A stretch of 64,000 bases of DNA from Microthyrium microscopicum (taxonomy: Eukaryota > Ascomycota > Dothideomycetes > Microthyriales > Microthyriaceae): NCBI GenBank assembly GCA_010405405.1, contig MU004237.1, positions 1,065,345 through 1,129,344 on the forward strand, read 5' to 3'. Under the pieces are notes generated by a model. The model did not search any database. It worked only from the letters and a program-made list of their open reading frames with translations, and was not told the DNA's origin. Below, piece after piece: positions 20,311 through 32,174 of the stretch. Position 1 is the stretch's first letter; every line of letters begins with the position of its first letter. A program made the position numbers and the translations under genes.

Positions 20311-22056
20311 CTACTTCGTAGTACTCGATATTTCCCTCAGCCACTCCGTACACCCAGTCGATGCAGCAAGCGGCATCTTTCTATGCAGATTAAACACCAC
20401 ATCCATCCGTCCTCCACTCTCGACAATCCTCCATACCAGCGTACAGTGACACTTCGCGGTCTCATAGTACCGATTCCAGCCACATCTCCCGTCAATTCCG
20501 CCATCACTTCTTAGCCAACTATGCGTTTTCCGCGTGGCATCTCTGCCATCACACTCGCACTGTCGCGCCCTGCGACAGTTCATTCCCCGATGGGCTTTCT
20601 CCTCTCCTCTGATTACCGGCTCAACACCTTTCACTCTTCGTTCGGCAACGGCAACTATGACCGCGCGAGCAACGACGCATAGTTCCGTCCAGCAGGAACT
20701 GCGCATGTGCGGACAAGCCACAGACCACTCAAAGAAGAAGGCAAGTTCCCGCACGATAGCGCCGTAAGCTCTAGCACGCTGGAGACGTGTGCGCGTATGG
20801 TAGTGCCTAGCATCGACTACGTGGTTGTTTCGTACTTGTAGTCTACCTCTATCGACACTTGCTTCGAAGCATGGATAGTTGTGTCTTAGCGTATGGCTAC
20901 ATACGCCAATGGATACCTTTGGCCGCCTGCTCCACAGATTTGCTGCCTCGCTTTGCAGCCTGGCGAGTGTGATGGAGACGTGGGGACAGAGATCGAGTGG
21001 GCGGCATGTTCGGGTCGAGGCGGTCGAGGCGGTGTAAAAGAGCTTGTCGCCGGGGGGAAATGCATGGTAGTGGTGTGGGAGTTCGCAGCGATTGCAGTAG
21101 TAGAGATGTGTATGTCTTCCGGGTGTGCTAGGGAGAATTAGGCGGTGGGATGCTTCCATGGCTGGATAGAGGATCGTGGGATGGGTGCGGGCGAAGATGG
21201 CGATGGAGCGTCGGGTGGCTGGATGGTAGGAGCAGTTGACGGTTAGTGGTGATAGAGAGCGATAGAGAGCCAGGCTGGTGAGGCGAAAGGCGAATTGGTC
21301 TTCGAAAGAGAGGAAGTCGTCGATGAGAATGATGAGCTCGAGGGGAAGCATTCGCAAAAGATGACACGGCGATGGGACTGGACGTTGCTCTGGCTGTTGC
21401 TCCGGTTGTTGCTCTTGTTGCTGCTCTGGTTTACGTCTGGATAGAATGGTTTTGGCGCGGGTGATTGGGTTGATGGCGTGGATTGATAGATGTAGTGTAT
21501 TCCAATTGAGATTTCTTGGAATATTGTTAGTATAGAACTCTTCGACTGGGGTTATTGGGGTTATTTGATAGATACGATGTTGGTCCTTCACTGAAGAGCC
21601 ACTGCTGCATCAAACAGAGCAGATATTCAGTAAATCCACAGTGAGATCAACTCAATAGATCTAAGTGATTTCGTAGTATACATACCTCTTTTTGTTTTTT
21701 GGTAGCATGTCCGATGGTACAAGTGAAGTTGTTGTAGATTCGCCCTCGCTGCCCTTTAGTTCAAGAGGCCTTGGTTCATCGACTTTATCTGGCAATGCCC
21801 ATCTCCTTTGCTCATTTACGATTAGACCCTCAACTTGTTCCCTAGAGTAAACAACTACTGGTGTTTCAGAATCCTTTCCCCAAGTTTCCGGTGCTGCTGC
21901 TAGCAGGCCAGTCCAAAGTTCTAATGGTCTTCTGAGAATCGAGTGTGGTAACTCGTCTGGGTCGACTGTCTCATACACCCCATCGCTGCCGAGGACGCTC
22001 ATTGGCTTTGGCTCTCGACTGCTCGGTCTAAGTTGAGTGCCCATTCTGAGTAACAT
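20311..22056 (-). CDS. F-box-like protein with Gln/Glu repeat
   Basis: Two exons (22056-21686, 21604-20311), 554 residues. The intron has a GTATGT donor and ends TTTGATGCAG; either of two adjacent CAG acceptors keeps the frame. The start was taken at the first in-frame ATG (22056); a second at 22044 is possible. Residues 1-125 are unremarkable and polar. After a short EQQQEQQPEQQPEQ tract comes an F-box-like block, LRMLPLELIILIDDFLSFEDQ, a hydrophobic pattern typical of fungal F-box proteins that recruit substrates to SCF ubiquitin ligases. The C-terminal half is rich in Cys, His and Arg, as in lineage-specific fungal F-box proteins; the target is unknown. It is convergent with the frame-shifted gene, the stops only 73 bases apart. 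Confidence 0.75.
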
Positions 22057-22525
22057 TCGTAAGTACAAGGACGGCGAGCGTAAAGTGTTTTGGTCGCGAT
22101 TCTCGGGAATTGGGGCGGCATGCTTTGTTTACAAAGGTTGAAGTGAAGTTGGACAAGGTTGTACTGGCCCCCACGGTCACTGAGACACTGCCACCCTCTG
22201 TAGGATCAAAGCGGTATTTTTGTAGAAAATCAAGATTTTTGGAAGAGGTAGTACGGAGAAATCAACAAATCTGAAGTAAGGTAGTGTATTTTGCTTGTTA
22301 CTGACCGGTCAAAGTGGCACACAGGAATGAGGCTTGTCATCGTCTCCAGTGGGGCTGTTCGGACATTGAAGGCAGACACTCAGCCTCCTATCAATACTAT
22401 CGATTTCAGCAAGCCCAAACGCAGCCAGGATATCAAATCCTTCCCGAAGTTATTTGTTAGGATGGTATATACTAGTAAACCATAGACTGGGAATACAAGT
22501 ATTTACCTCTGCATATGAGAGCACC
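22057..22525. other. Intergenic
   Basis: 469 bases between the F-box gene start and the dipeptidyl peptidase stop. No feature supported. Confidence 0.5.
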
Positions 22526-24736
22526 CTAGATATAAGACCTCTCCGCATAACTCTGTATGATCCCGGCTGGAGTAGCCTCATACTCTTTCAGCACCACCTT
22601 TTCACCTTCAATGATGGTATTCGCCTGCACAAACACCTTCCGCGGTACCTTGGCTGCCAGCACCGCCGGTCTGACCTTCTCCGCAAAGAATGAATCCACA
22701 GCTGTGATGTCGTTATATAGCTTCGTACCACCTTCAACATCGCCCGTCGCCTTGAGCACATGCAGTTTCTGCAAATAGCTCTCCACCGCCGGTCGACCTA
22801 GACTCAGAATCTTGTTGCGCTCAATACGCACCGTCAGGTCACTGAGATCGTCCTTGGTGTAGTCTAAGCTTGCAAACTCCTTGCCGGCGTCCAAGAATGT
22901 GCGGAGAATAGAGTAGCGTGCTTGCATATGTGCTTGGCCCCACTTACGCGCTTTGGGGTCCCAGAACTCGAGAGCAACGATACCAGCGCGCGCCATGGAT
23001 AGATAAGATGCGTAGAGCACATCGCCGGCTGGACTGTCCATAGCCTCTGAGCCATTGCCAAAGCCAAAGACTTTGAGGACGGAAAAGTCGCAGGACAGTG
23101 CCATGGCGACACATTCGGCGCGACATTCTTCGTAACTGCTGGCAATGGAGCCAAATACTCCACCCCACGTTTGACCGGGCTTATACCATGTGGTGACAGG
23201 CTTGTTGTTTAGTGGACTGATTGGAGGGTTCTCCTTGTCGAAATTGAAAACGCCGGATGCGGTTTCTTGCAGGAGCTTTCCGCAACCATGTCCGAGAAGC
23301 TCGTGGAGACCTACTTGGACTTCGAAGGCCTCATCGCGGTATTTTTGATAGACTTCTAGATCAGTTTCTTTGATGAAGGGGATTTTCTCATTGGGTGCTT
23401 TTGCACTGAGGACGTTGCCCAGAGATACATTCTTGAATCCTTCGGTTTGTCGTATATCATCATAGTTGGGGATGTTGATTCCGGCCTAATTCGAGTCAGC
23501 ATTGAGTTCACGCAAGAAGTGATTGACCAACCGGAATACCACTGCCAGCAAAGGTCAAAACCTCCAAGCTGGTGAAGTCGGGGCTTAAGAACTTGTCCTT
23601 CTCAAAGTCCTTAGACCATGGAAGTTTCGGGATTAGTTCTGGCGCAGCGTCTACGAGCTTGCCAAACGCTTTGGTTCGCTCCTTGTTGACCATGGCCACA
23701 AAACCTTCCCATTCACCACGGATTCCATGAGGATCGCGATATGTCTCCACAAACCCGATGTCTGTTTCCACCATCGGACCCTTGTCTCGAATCCAAAAGC
23801 GTTGGCTGTTCTTGTAGGCCTCCAACGAACCAGTTGTGAAGGACTTGGCATATTCTTTTATCATGCTCTTTTCGTTATCATTGGCAGCATATTTCTCAGC
23901 ATTTTCAATTGCAGATGCAATAGTTCCCATCTCTTTCGTATGGTCACCATATATCAATTTGACTTTGCTGCCTCTTTCCGTTGTCCATTCCGAATCCTTG
24001 ACATCGCGATCACTGGCTGATGGGTCGCTTTGAGAGGACGCAATGAGCACTTCGAAGCTGTCTCCGGTTTTGCGTATTCTTGTATTCTCTGGTAAGAGGC
24101 TCTTGGAGGCGAGGAAGTCACTGAGCTCACCAATTTCTGCCTGCGTGATATCGGGACTGTCAGGATAATATGTGCTCAGATGACCGGCATCTGGATAGCC
24201 AAAATGCATCAACTCCACTGTTTCGTTTGCGTAGATAGCATCTTTGAACTTTGCGTACAACGCTTTGGTCTCAGAGTTGAGAGCTCCCAACTTCGCGAGC
24301 TTCTCGGGTTCGATTCTAGGGATGAATTTGCTGTCTCCAAATGACTTGTAGTTACCACAATTGCCCATGAACTGAGCAGCATAGTTAAGGAAGCCCTTCA
24401 GCTCGTCATCCGTGATTCCAGCCTCGTCCTTGACTTTGTTCCAATCGCCATTGTAGCTTTTGTGGAGGGTTATGATAAAGTCGTAGATAGCTTCGGCTTC
24501 GGGAGAGACTTGGCGCAATACAATGCGTGTTCCGGCGAGACAGGCTCTAAAACAAATATATCAGCACTGCTGACGGAAAGTTAGACAGCTGTCAGTGAGG
24601 CTTACACGGAAATCCAATGAGAATATAGCTTCTCTTTGTCGCTGAGTGCCTCGAAGTGGGGCTTAATGGCTAGTGGAACAACGGTAGGTGGGCTATCCGC
24701 CAAGTATTGCTTGAGAACTTCTTGATCGATGGTCAT
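22526..24736 (-). CDS. DPP3: Dipeptidyl peptidase III (zinc metallopeptidase, M49)
   Basis: A cytosolic exopeptidase that removes dipeptides from the N-terminus of short peptides. Exons are 24736-24606, 24546-23532 and 23485-22526, giving 701 residues, close to the family length of about 710. The family zinc motif HELLGH is at residues 443-448, and the second motif EECRAE is at 501-506 with the Glu ligand. Other conserved text: FAGSGIP|AGINIPNYDDIRQTEG, where the intron splits the motif, and ETASGVFNFD. The second intron uses a weaker GTTGGT donor, forced by the protein sequence. The start MTIDQEV was chosen because it is the only in-frame ATG; the frame continues upstream for a while but begins at no ATG and meets a stop. 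It shares a 633-base promoter with the divergent oxygenase gene. Confidence 0.96.
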
Positions 24737-25369
24737 GATTAGGACGGAGATTTTCTTGTCGGAGATTTCTTGCAAAGGAGATATTTGTAGTTGTTTACAT
24801 ATGTTGTTTGTCGTGTAGTTGTGTACAAGTTGTTGATGAGCGATTCCCCGCAAAGTAGCTGTTCCACCAAAGGCGCGATGGCGGCAGACTAGCTGGGTAG
24901 CGTCGGGAAGGCTTACAGGGATCCTAGATCCCAATGGGGAAGTCAAGGGCACGATATCCGACGCGTTCTTTCATGACCAGATCATCAATCATCCAGAACG
25001 ACTGTATGAACAAAACATATTGCTAAAACTACCTCCTGTGGATGGTGTGTCTATAGACGAAGAAGCTTAGAATATCCCTTTACTAATATAATAACCCGCC
25101 AAGCTCTTGGATCTCGGCGCTCGCTGTCAGCCGTGTCAGCATCAGATCGGACTCTGTGGACTCTACATAAACTTTTCGTCTAGGCACTTCCTCTACATTA
25201 ACTTCCAAGAGCTTGTCAACAGCACTGACAACCCGTGCTGACACCTTCCCCTCTGACAATTCTGCTCTGTTGGACATCTAAACCACTGCATTCTGCTACC
25301 TATATTCTTTGGGCAGGACTCTTAATTCTATCAACATCTTTACCGCGCCGAGTCGGTCGTCCATCCATT
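24737..25369. promoter_or_regulatory. Shared divergent promoter (DPP III / MpaB-like)
   Basis: 633 bases between two divergent start codons. The minus-strand frame of DPP III stays open into it but lacks an ATG. No distinct motif recognised. Confidence 0.5.
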
Positions 25370-26707
25370 ATGGAGAATCTAGTATTCGACTGGAACTGGA
25401 CTAGTGTAGCCCTCGTTGCTGTTGGGTATGTCTGTACCATTCGCCTCCTAAGGTACAGGACGGAAGGAAGCCTCCAAAAGAAATACCCATACAAGAGCCG
25501 GGAAACCATGAAGAAAATGACATTACAAGAAGCCTATGAAATTCAGAAAGTCCTATTTTCCCAAGAGTTTCCATTCACGGCTGAAAAAGCCCTTCAATTC
25601 GCCTTATTCAGGTCAGTATCTACCCTTTAGCGAAACAGGCTGATTAGACATCAATGTCCATCACAACATCTCGTTGCTCCAGACCCTACATCATGGTGAC
25701 CCATCTCCATAACCTTTCTAATGAACCCCAGAACATATGGCATCCCCAGCATATCCACCCTCCTCGTCAAAACCCGCCAACTCTCCACCCGCTCAACCGT
25801 CGGCAAGCGCTACGCAGACACAGCCGTCCTTATCGAGGAGTTCATGGGCAACGCGCCCAACCATCCGCGTACCATCGCAGCCATATCACGCATGAACTAC
25901 CTCCATGCCATATACCAGAAACAAAATCTCATTTCAAACGACGACCTGCTCTACACGCTCTCGCTCTTCGCACTTGAACCCATGCGATGGTTTGCGAGAT
26001 ACGAGTGGCGAAGTCTCAACGACTTGGAGAAATGCGCATTTGGCGTGTTTTGGAAAGCCCAGGGTGATGCGATGGGCATTGACATGAGCTGTCTCAGCTC
26101 CAAGGAGGCGGGCAGCGGACTAGAGTGGATGGAAAAGTTGGAAGCGTGGTCGGATGCGTATGAAGAGAAAGCTATGGTGCCCGGTATAAGCAATAAAACG
26201 ACAGCAGACCAAACAGTCGCAGTCCTCCTATGGGACGTTCCGTCGGCCCTTCATCCTTTTGGTCGCAAAGTCGTATCTGCGCTGATGGACGAACGGTTGC
26301 GGAAGGCAATGATGTATGATGCGCCGCCTTCATGGCTACAGAGCACGGTTGAGGGGGCTCTCAAGGGACGAGCAGTATTCATTCGGTATTTGATGCCGCC
26401 GAGACCGTATTGGTTGCGGCATCGAAATATCGACGAGGAGCCGGACAGTGACGGAAGACTACATTTCACTTACTATGCGGCGGAGCCGTGGTATGTAAGG
26501 CGGAATATATGGACGCGGAATGATTTGACGGCATGGGTCAAGTGGATGATGGGCAATCCGATACCAGACAAACAATTTGCATCGGATGGATACTTGATAC
26601 CGGAAGTTGGGCCGAAACATGCCTTTGGGAAGGGCCTGAAAGAACAAGAGATTGAGGAAGAAAAGTTGAGGAAGATGAAGCGCGGAGGATGCCCGTTTGC
26701 GATATAG
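25370..26707 (+). CDS. MpaB-like ER-bound oxygenase (rubber-oxygenase/DUF2236 family)
   Basis: Two exons (25370-25611, 25732-26707), 405 residues. The intron begins GTCAGT and ends AACCCCAG, and joining it restores the family text FALFRTYGIPSISTLL. The N-terminus (WTSVALVAVGYVCTIRLL) is a single membrane anchor followed by basic residues, as in MpaB, the ER-bound oxygenase that cleaves a farnesyl chain in mycophenolic acid synthesis. Family-type segments include KRYADTAVLIEEFM, ISRMNYLHAIYQKQNLISNDDLLYTLSLF and WRSLNDLEKCAFGVFWKAQGDAMGID. No secondary-metabolite cluster surrounds it, so it is more likely one of the widespread stand-alone fungal homologues of unknown substrate. Its stop is only 68 bases from the stop of the convergent E2 gene. 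Confidence 0.88.
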
Positions 26708-26775
26708 ACGCTCATAATAGCAGTTAAATTTGATGCTTCATGATTCGAAGCGAGAGCTTTTGATTGTGGTGCTGG

Positions 26776-28357
26776 TTATCGTAGACCAGCTACCATTCGC
26801 TCTATGTGTTCTAGATATGACTTGACCAGCTCACCAGCTCTGGCAACCATTGCACCGTCGCATACACGGTGGTCTGCACTCCAGCTGAATACGGCCTCTT
26901 CTCTCCGCACTAATTCTCCCTCTGATCCAAACGCTGGTATTGCTCTTGCTCGGCCAACGCCTAGAATCGCCACCTGGGGACATACAATAACGGGCGCCAC
27001 CGCTCCACCACCTATGCTTCCAATGTTGCTGATGGTAAATGTTGCGCCTGATAAATCTGATGGCGCGAGCTTGTTTGTCCGCGCCAGTTCGCTAAGCCGC
27101 TTGATTTCTGTTGCAATGGAGCTGATACTATGTGACTGCACATTACGTATTACTGGCACAATGAGACCACTTGGTGTATCTATTGCCACGCCAATGTTGT
27201 GAGCTGCCTTATGCGTGAGTTTTGGCTTATTTACGTCTGATGCGTCGAGGTGAGAATTAAGCGTTGGGAACGATTCGAGGGCCATGGAGACAGCTTTTAT
27301 TATGAAAGGTAGAGGTGAGATCTTGATGGCTTTCTGGGGATCGAGCGTGTTTTGATGCGAATTTAGACGTTGTCTAAGCTCGTTTAGTTGGGTAAAATCT
27401 ATCGAGTCTGTGTAGAGGAAATGTGGTACTGTCAAGGATTTGGTCATCGTCTTAAACATATGCGCCGCTATGCCAGTCAATGGTACAACCTTGTCTTCTC
27501 CAGATTGCGTTGGAATGGGGCGAACCGATTGTGCTGTTGTACTTGATGAGCTCTTTCTTGAGGAGGCAAAATTCTGAAGATCCTCTTTTAGGACTCTGCC
27601 ATCCTTTCCAGTTCCAGTGATTTCTGATATGTTTATGTCGAGCTCTTTAGATAGATGACGCACTGCAGGCGTCGCAAGGCTTCCATTGCTTGCAAAGTTC
27701 TTTGACATTGGACGCTTAGTCGGAGATGTGTCCTCGATAGCTTCCTTCGCGGAAGATGTGGTTGGTGAGGATTGGAAGGGTGTTTGTTCCCCAGACTGCA
27801 CTGGTGATTCGTTGACTTCTGCTTCGAGCTTTTCGGCTGCTTCCTCGTTGACATCAATGTCTATCAGCGCCTATTCATGATGAGCCACGCATTCTTGCCA
27901 AAAGAGGAGGTCTAACCTGTCCAGTCTTAACTACATCATCCACATCAAAATGAAGCTTCTTTATGACTCCATCGAATCTTGAAGTGATCTAGAAACATCA
28001 GCCTCTGATCAGTCCAAACTATTTGTTCTCACCTCAACCGACGCCTTGTCTGATTGCACTTCGCATATTGGGTCGAACTGTGCTACGCGTGCGCCTGGTT
28101 GAACGAACCATTGACAGAGGAGAACCTGATCAATTCCTACAATAGTATTTAGTCCTACTTCCAGCATACAGCTCGGTTGGTTCTAGCCTACCTTCTCCAA
28201 CATCAGACAGTATGAATGGTTTGACAATCTGTAGCGAAGGTGAAGCGTGCAACGAGGCCCGCTGGCTGCGAGGAAGGGAAGTTCGTGGAATGCGAGGATG
28301 AAGAGGTCGCGAGATGCGTACTAGGCCCGCGACAGCCGTTTTGGATGTCATAATCAT
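26776..28357 (-). CDS. Branched-chain 2-oxoacid dehydrogenase E2 (dihydrolipoyl transacylase)
   Basis: The mitochondrial E2 core of the complex that degrades leucine, isoleucine and valine keto-acids. Four exons (28357-28192, 28136-28033, 27988-27917, 27870-26776), 478 residues. The N-terminus is Arg/Ser-rich without acidic residues (RISRPLHPRIPRTSLPRSQR), a mitochondrial targeting signal. Next comes a lipoyl domain with the modified Lys in QSDKASVE, a linker, an E3/E1-binding peripheral domain (ATPAVRHLSKELDINISEITGTGKDGRVLKED) and the acyltransferase domain with HRVCDG (HxxxDG catalytic motif). The acyl part resembles branched-chain E2 more than pyruvate or oxoglutarate E2; that choice is from memory of family sequences. 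Divergent from the ureohydrolase. Confidence 0.93.
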
Positions 28358-28768
28358 GAGTCCGCGATCAATCAGAGCAATGCTATGCTAAAATCGAAAA
28401 TTGAACATATAGATTCTTCTCGTGTGCAGAAAACAAAGACTTTTGGTATTGAGCAAGGGAGAAGTTAGACAAATGTATGCCGATGCTAGCCGCTGCTGCA
28501 CAACGTCAGCGATCCAGGGGCAGCCGAACCTCAATCGCGTCTGGCGTTTACTCTTAACGCGGTGCATAATCGTTCTCACTTATCTGCCTTTTCATTTTCC
28601 CATCAATATGTGGAAACTTGAAAAATTGCCATTGAGTTTGTGCTGTCGAGACTGTGGCCTAGGCTCTAGCAATTGTGCCTTGACAAGAGCTTGGAGAGTC
28701 CACTTCACTCACAACAACAACATTATCGTCAGATCAAAACAGGAACAAGAATACTTCCTTTTTCAGAT
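28358..28768. promoter_or_regulatory. Shared divergent promoter (BCKDH E2 / ureohydrolase)
   Basis: 411 bases between two divergent start codons, one for a branched-chain amino acid catabolic enzyme and one for a guanidino-compound hydrolase. No recognised operator. Confidence 0.5.
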
Positions 28769-30104
28769 ATGAGAGTATTGTTTTCTCTTTTTCTACTGAA
28801 TTTCCATCAATGGAGGTCTGTGGATGCACATTCCCACCACGACCATCAAAAGCCGTTGAGCGAAGATGAGCTATCGAAGCTTCAAGCAAAATGGGGAACA
28901 GATGTTTGCAATCCCCATAACCTTGATATAAGCTAGAGTGGTACTCACTACAAGCCAGTGGGGATTCTCTGGTATCATGACTTTCGCCCATTTACCTCAT
29001 GTTAGATGTCTAGTTGAGCCAAGTCAATTGTTCGACATCGCGATCATAGGCGCACCTTTTGATACCGCTGTATCCTACCGACCGGGTGAGTGCTAATACG
29101 GAGACGTGAATTTTATGTCGTTGTCAAGCTTGATAATTTCAAACCACTAGAAAGAGCAATGCTAAGATAGCCTAGGTGCGAGATTTGGCCCAAGAGCTAT
29201 ACGTGCAGCGTCCGCGCGGCAAGTCTCCTTCAGAAGTTTTAACCACCGGGCTGGAATCAATCCATACATGTCATGGGCCAAAGTTCTGGACTGTGGGGAT
29301 ATTCCAATTACTCCAGTGGACAACAGGCTTGCCTTGCGACAAATGACTGAAGCATACACCGAACTTGGAAGCAGAAAGGCACTTTCAAGCTCATCTGGAT
29401 ATCCCTCTAAACCAAAACTAATCACCCTCGGTGGAGACCACTCAATTGCTCTCGCAGCCCTTCGTGGATTAAACAAAGTATATGGCGAGCCTCTCACAGT
29501 CGTACACTTCGATGCCCACCTCGATACCTGGCATCCTGCAAAGTACCCCTCCGAGTGGATACAAGATGACGACCCTTCTGAACCATCCTACTTCAACCAC
29601 GGGAGCATGTTCTGGATGGCCGGAATCGAAGGACTGATAGCCAATGACTCGTCCGTTCATGCCGGCCTACGAACCCGCTTAAGCGGCACAGATTGGACAG
29701 ATAACGATGACGACACTAAACAAGGCTGGATGCGTATCTCCAGCGACGACATTGATGATATAGGCACAAAAGGTGTGATTGAGCAAATCATGTCACGAGT
29801 GGGTACTGAGAGGCCAGTCTATCTTAGTGTTGATATCGATGTCTTGGATCCTGGTTTGGCTCCTGGAACAGGCACACCTGAACCGGGTGGTTGGACAACA
29901 AGAGAGCTCATTCGTATACTACGAGGTATTGAGAAGCTCAATGTTGTTGGCGCCGATGTTGTTGAAGTATCTCCGCCGTATGATGGACAAGGAGAGGAGA
30001 CTGCTTTGGCGGCTGCTCAGGTTGTGTACGAGATTATGTCAAGTATCGTGAAGCGAGCTGGTGGGAACAGTAAGGGGCAGAAGAAGACCAAAGACGAGCT
30101 ATGA
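28769..30104 (+). CDS. Agmatinase-like ureohydrolase with signal peptide and C-terminal KDEL
   Basis: Arginase/agmatinase family: manganese enzymes that release urea from guanidino compounds. Exons 28769-28903, 28959-29085 and 29176-30104, 396 residues. The first intron has an unusual GTTTGC donor, supported by the join [19 protein letters not shown]. Metal ligands are all present: GGDHS, FDAHLD and [18 protein letters not shown] also fits the family. The N-terminus [20 protein letters not shown] is a signal peptide, followed by a His-rich stretch (HSHHDHQ). The protein ends in exactly KDEL, the ER retrieval signal, after a Lys-rich tail. Together these predict a soluble ER-lumen enzyme. Secreted agmatinase-like proteins are known in fungi; an ER-retained one I have not seen described. 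Substrate not established. Confidence 0.92.
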
Positions 30105-30127
30105 TGGGGTAAAAATGTGGTCTCTAG

Positions 30128-30187
30128 CTTCAAGATATCTTGATAAGCTCAAACGGCTGAAGATAGATCCCCAATCAAGATATCTTG
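30128..30187. repeat. Two copies of the palindrome TCAAGATATCTTGA
   Basis: A perfect 14-bp palindrome at 30128-30141 and a 16-bp perfect palindrome at 30172-30187 (ATCAAGATATCTTGAT), 44 bp apart, just after the ureohydrolase stop. A third copy with one mismatch lies at 31848-31863. Confidence 0.8.
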
Positions 30188-31847
30188 ATGTCTAGAACCG
30201 GGATTCAGAGGCTCATTGCCTATGGACAAGGAATAAACTATCATTACTACTTAATGATACGATCTGAACGATTTCGTGACATCGGTTCCAAGATTGATGT
30301 CCAAGTCCAAGAAGCAAGCAGAACAAATATGATCTTCAGGAGAAATGATATCGTGATACTCCTCTATAGCGCTCACGTAAAATAAATACCAGCGAAAAAG
30401 CCACGATCTCTAGCCTTGTCTCCACCCCCAGAATCGGGCAAGTTAAGGCGGCCCCCGAAGCGTGGAGGTGGCGTCCCTGTGACAAACTGACTCCTTCTCC
30501 TCGACGGCGTATTATTTAGCGCTGCGTCCCGTTTAGCGAGTCGCAAGGCACTACCAATGGTTTTTACGAAATAATTGATAATGGTGTTTGGATTGTACAA
30601 GGAAAGTTCTCTCAAACCATTTTGTTCCAGCAGTTCGGGTCTGGTGTCATGCTCGACATACGAAGTGTCGCAATATCTCAACGGCGTCGTTGAACGCCTC
30701 GCTGCGAATCCTACAAGGCTGAGAAATACCAAAGTTCTGTTCTGAGTGTATCCCAGACTTTTTGAGAGGGAAAGAGGATATTGTCATCTGTGTCACAATG
30801 TGCTGTTCAATGATCCCGACTGGCATCTTTACACAACTCTACCCCCACTCCTTCCAATTACAACATGATGCCGAAATTGGCGGTGTGAAGCGGACAATTT
30901 CCCAAGTCCTTGCGCTGTCAAATGCAAATGCAGGTCCCGACCAGTCCAAACTGACCAATCTTCAAAGACTGCAGTTCGCGTCGAGTAAGAGAAATGAGGA
31001 GTTGAGTTCTGTTGGGCTTTTGCGGGGAGATCGGCAAGACCAGAAAAGGCGGGTTCTTGAGCGATCCGGTATGATGCGGCCACGTAGAATAATGCATGTC
31101 GTACAAGCGAGCCAATTGGTAGAATCCAAGAGCGCATAAAGCCTTTTTCTTCCAATGCATGTATAATCTGGGGGAGAAAACTTGGAGCATACCACTACTA
31201 GAAATTAGTCCGTTTGGATGTCATAGGCGGAGATACCTGGCTCGAGATCGTCACTGGCTTGTTTGAATGGATTATGGGCCGTCGGCTAGCTGGTTTGAGA
31301 TTATTCTAGGAATAGGCTACTATTGTAAGTGGTCATATGGTTAGCATCATTATTAACTGTGATTGTTGAGAGATTATGGGGATTGGCATGGCAAATCGTA
31401 ATATCCCATGCGCAAGATGGGGAGTACCTTAAGCAGGTACTACACGACAGGGACTTCAAAGGTAGCACAAGAGTTGTAGTAGTTTGGTAGTCAACAATGT
31501 GGAAAGTGGGTAGTAGTGCAAAATACGAGGTAGCAGTATCAATCATAGTACTGCCTCTTTCATTTTGTGCAGGATGTCGGCGCGATCCATAGGGATTCTT
31601 GAATTCGTCATCCATCGAGAAATGAATTACCCCACAAGTAGCCTAGGGAGGAGCGTATTACTTGCACAAGTAAAGCCTACCGTGCTCGTTGTACCTTGAT
31701 CGCTGCAGCGGTGTTACACTCTTACGTTTCCGCGGAGTAAGTACAATGTCGCGTGATGGTTGAAGAGAGTACCTGTCACATTGATCGCAAGCAGAAAGAC
31801 AAGGCTCCATAGCATTGGGGGAACAACCCCGGAAACCACTCATTCAA

Positions 31848-31863
31848 ATCAAGATATTTTGAT
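31848..31863. repeat. Third near-palindrome ATCAAGATATTTTGAT
   Basis: Differs by one base from the 16-bp palindrome at 30172-30187. The flanking bases of the two sites do not match, so terminal repeats of an element are not supported. Confidence 0.6.
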
Positions 31864-32174
31864 ATATGGACCTATTTTGGGACCCGAATTGAAAGCTATG
31901 TATAGTGTAAACAGAAAAGTTGGCAGAAATCGCTGAAACAAATGTTGCTTATGACCAAAACCCCAATGCTAAATCAAAATGCTGTGATATGTTGTTGCTA
32001 ATTTCGAAAATCGCGCAATTCGATTATAGTGTAATAACCATTTTGAATCGTAAAAGGAAGACCGGGTCGCATGGCTGGACTGAGGGTAAGGTCCCAGTCA
32101 TCAAATAGATGAAGGGTTGGATGTTAAAGTAAAAAGCTGAAAACGCGCCAGGGGTATCATAATCATGCAGGTGT

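Larger units (their letters stand above)
30105..32174. other. Gene-free interval with palindromic repeats
   Basis: 2.07 kb. Two opposing frames, 30373-30732 (-) and 30762-31139 (+), are 119 and 125 residues long, without motif or clear family. Palindromes are listed separately. No supported gene. Confidence 0.5.

Noticed and set aside
24737-24952. N-terminal extension of DPP III as a possible mitochondrial leader
   Set aside because: The open frame begins at GTG, has no in-frame ATG before MTIDQEV, and meets a stop shortly upstream.
30373-31139. Two opposing 119- and 125-residue frames as genes
   Set aside because: No motif, no intron signature and no family resemblance; lengths are within what long spacers give by chance.
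30172-31863. A mobile element bounded by the 16-bp palindromes
   Set aside because: Flanks of the two copies share no further identity, there is no transposase-like frame, and palindromes cannot show orientation.
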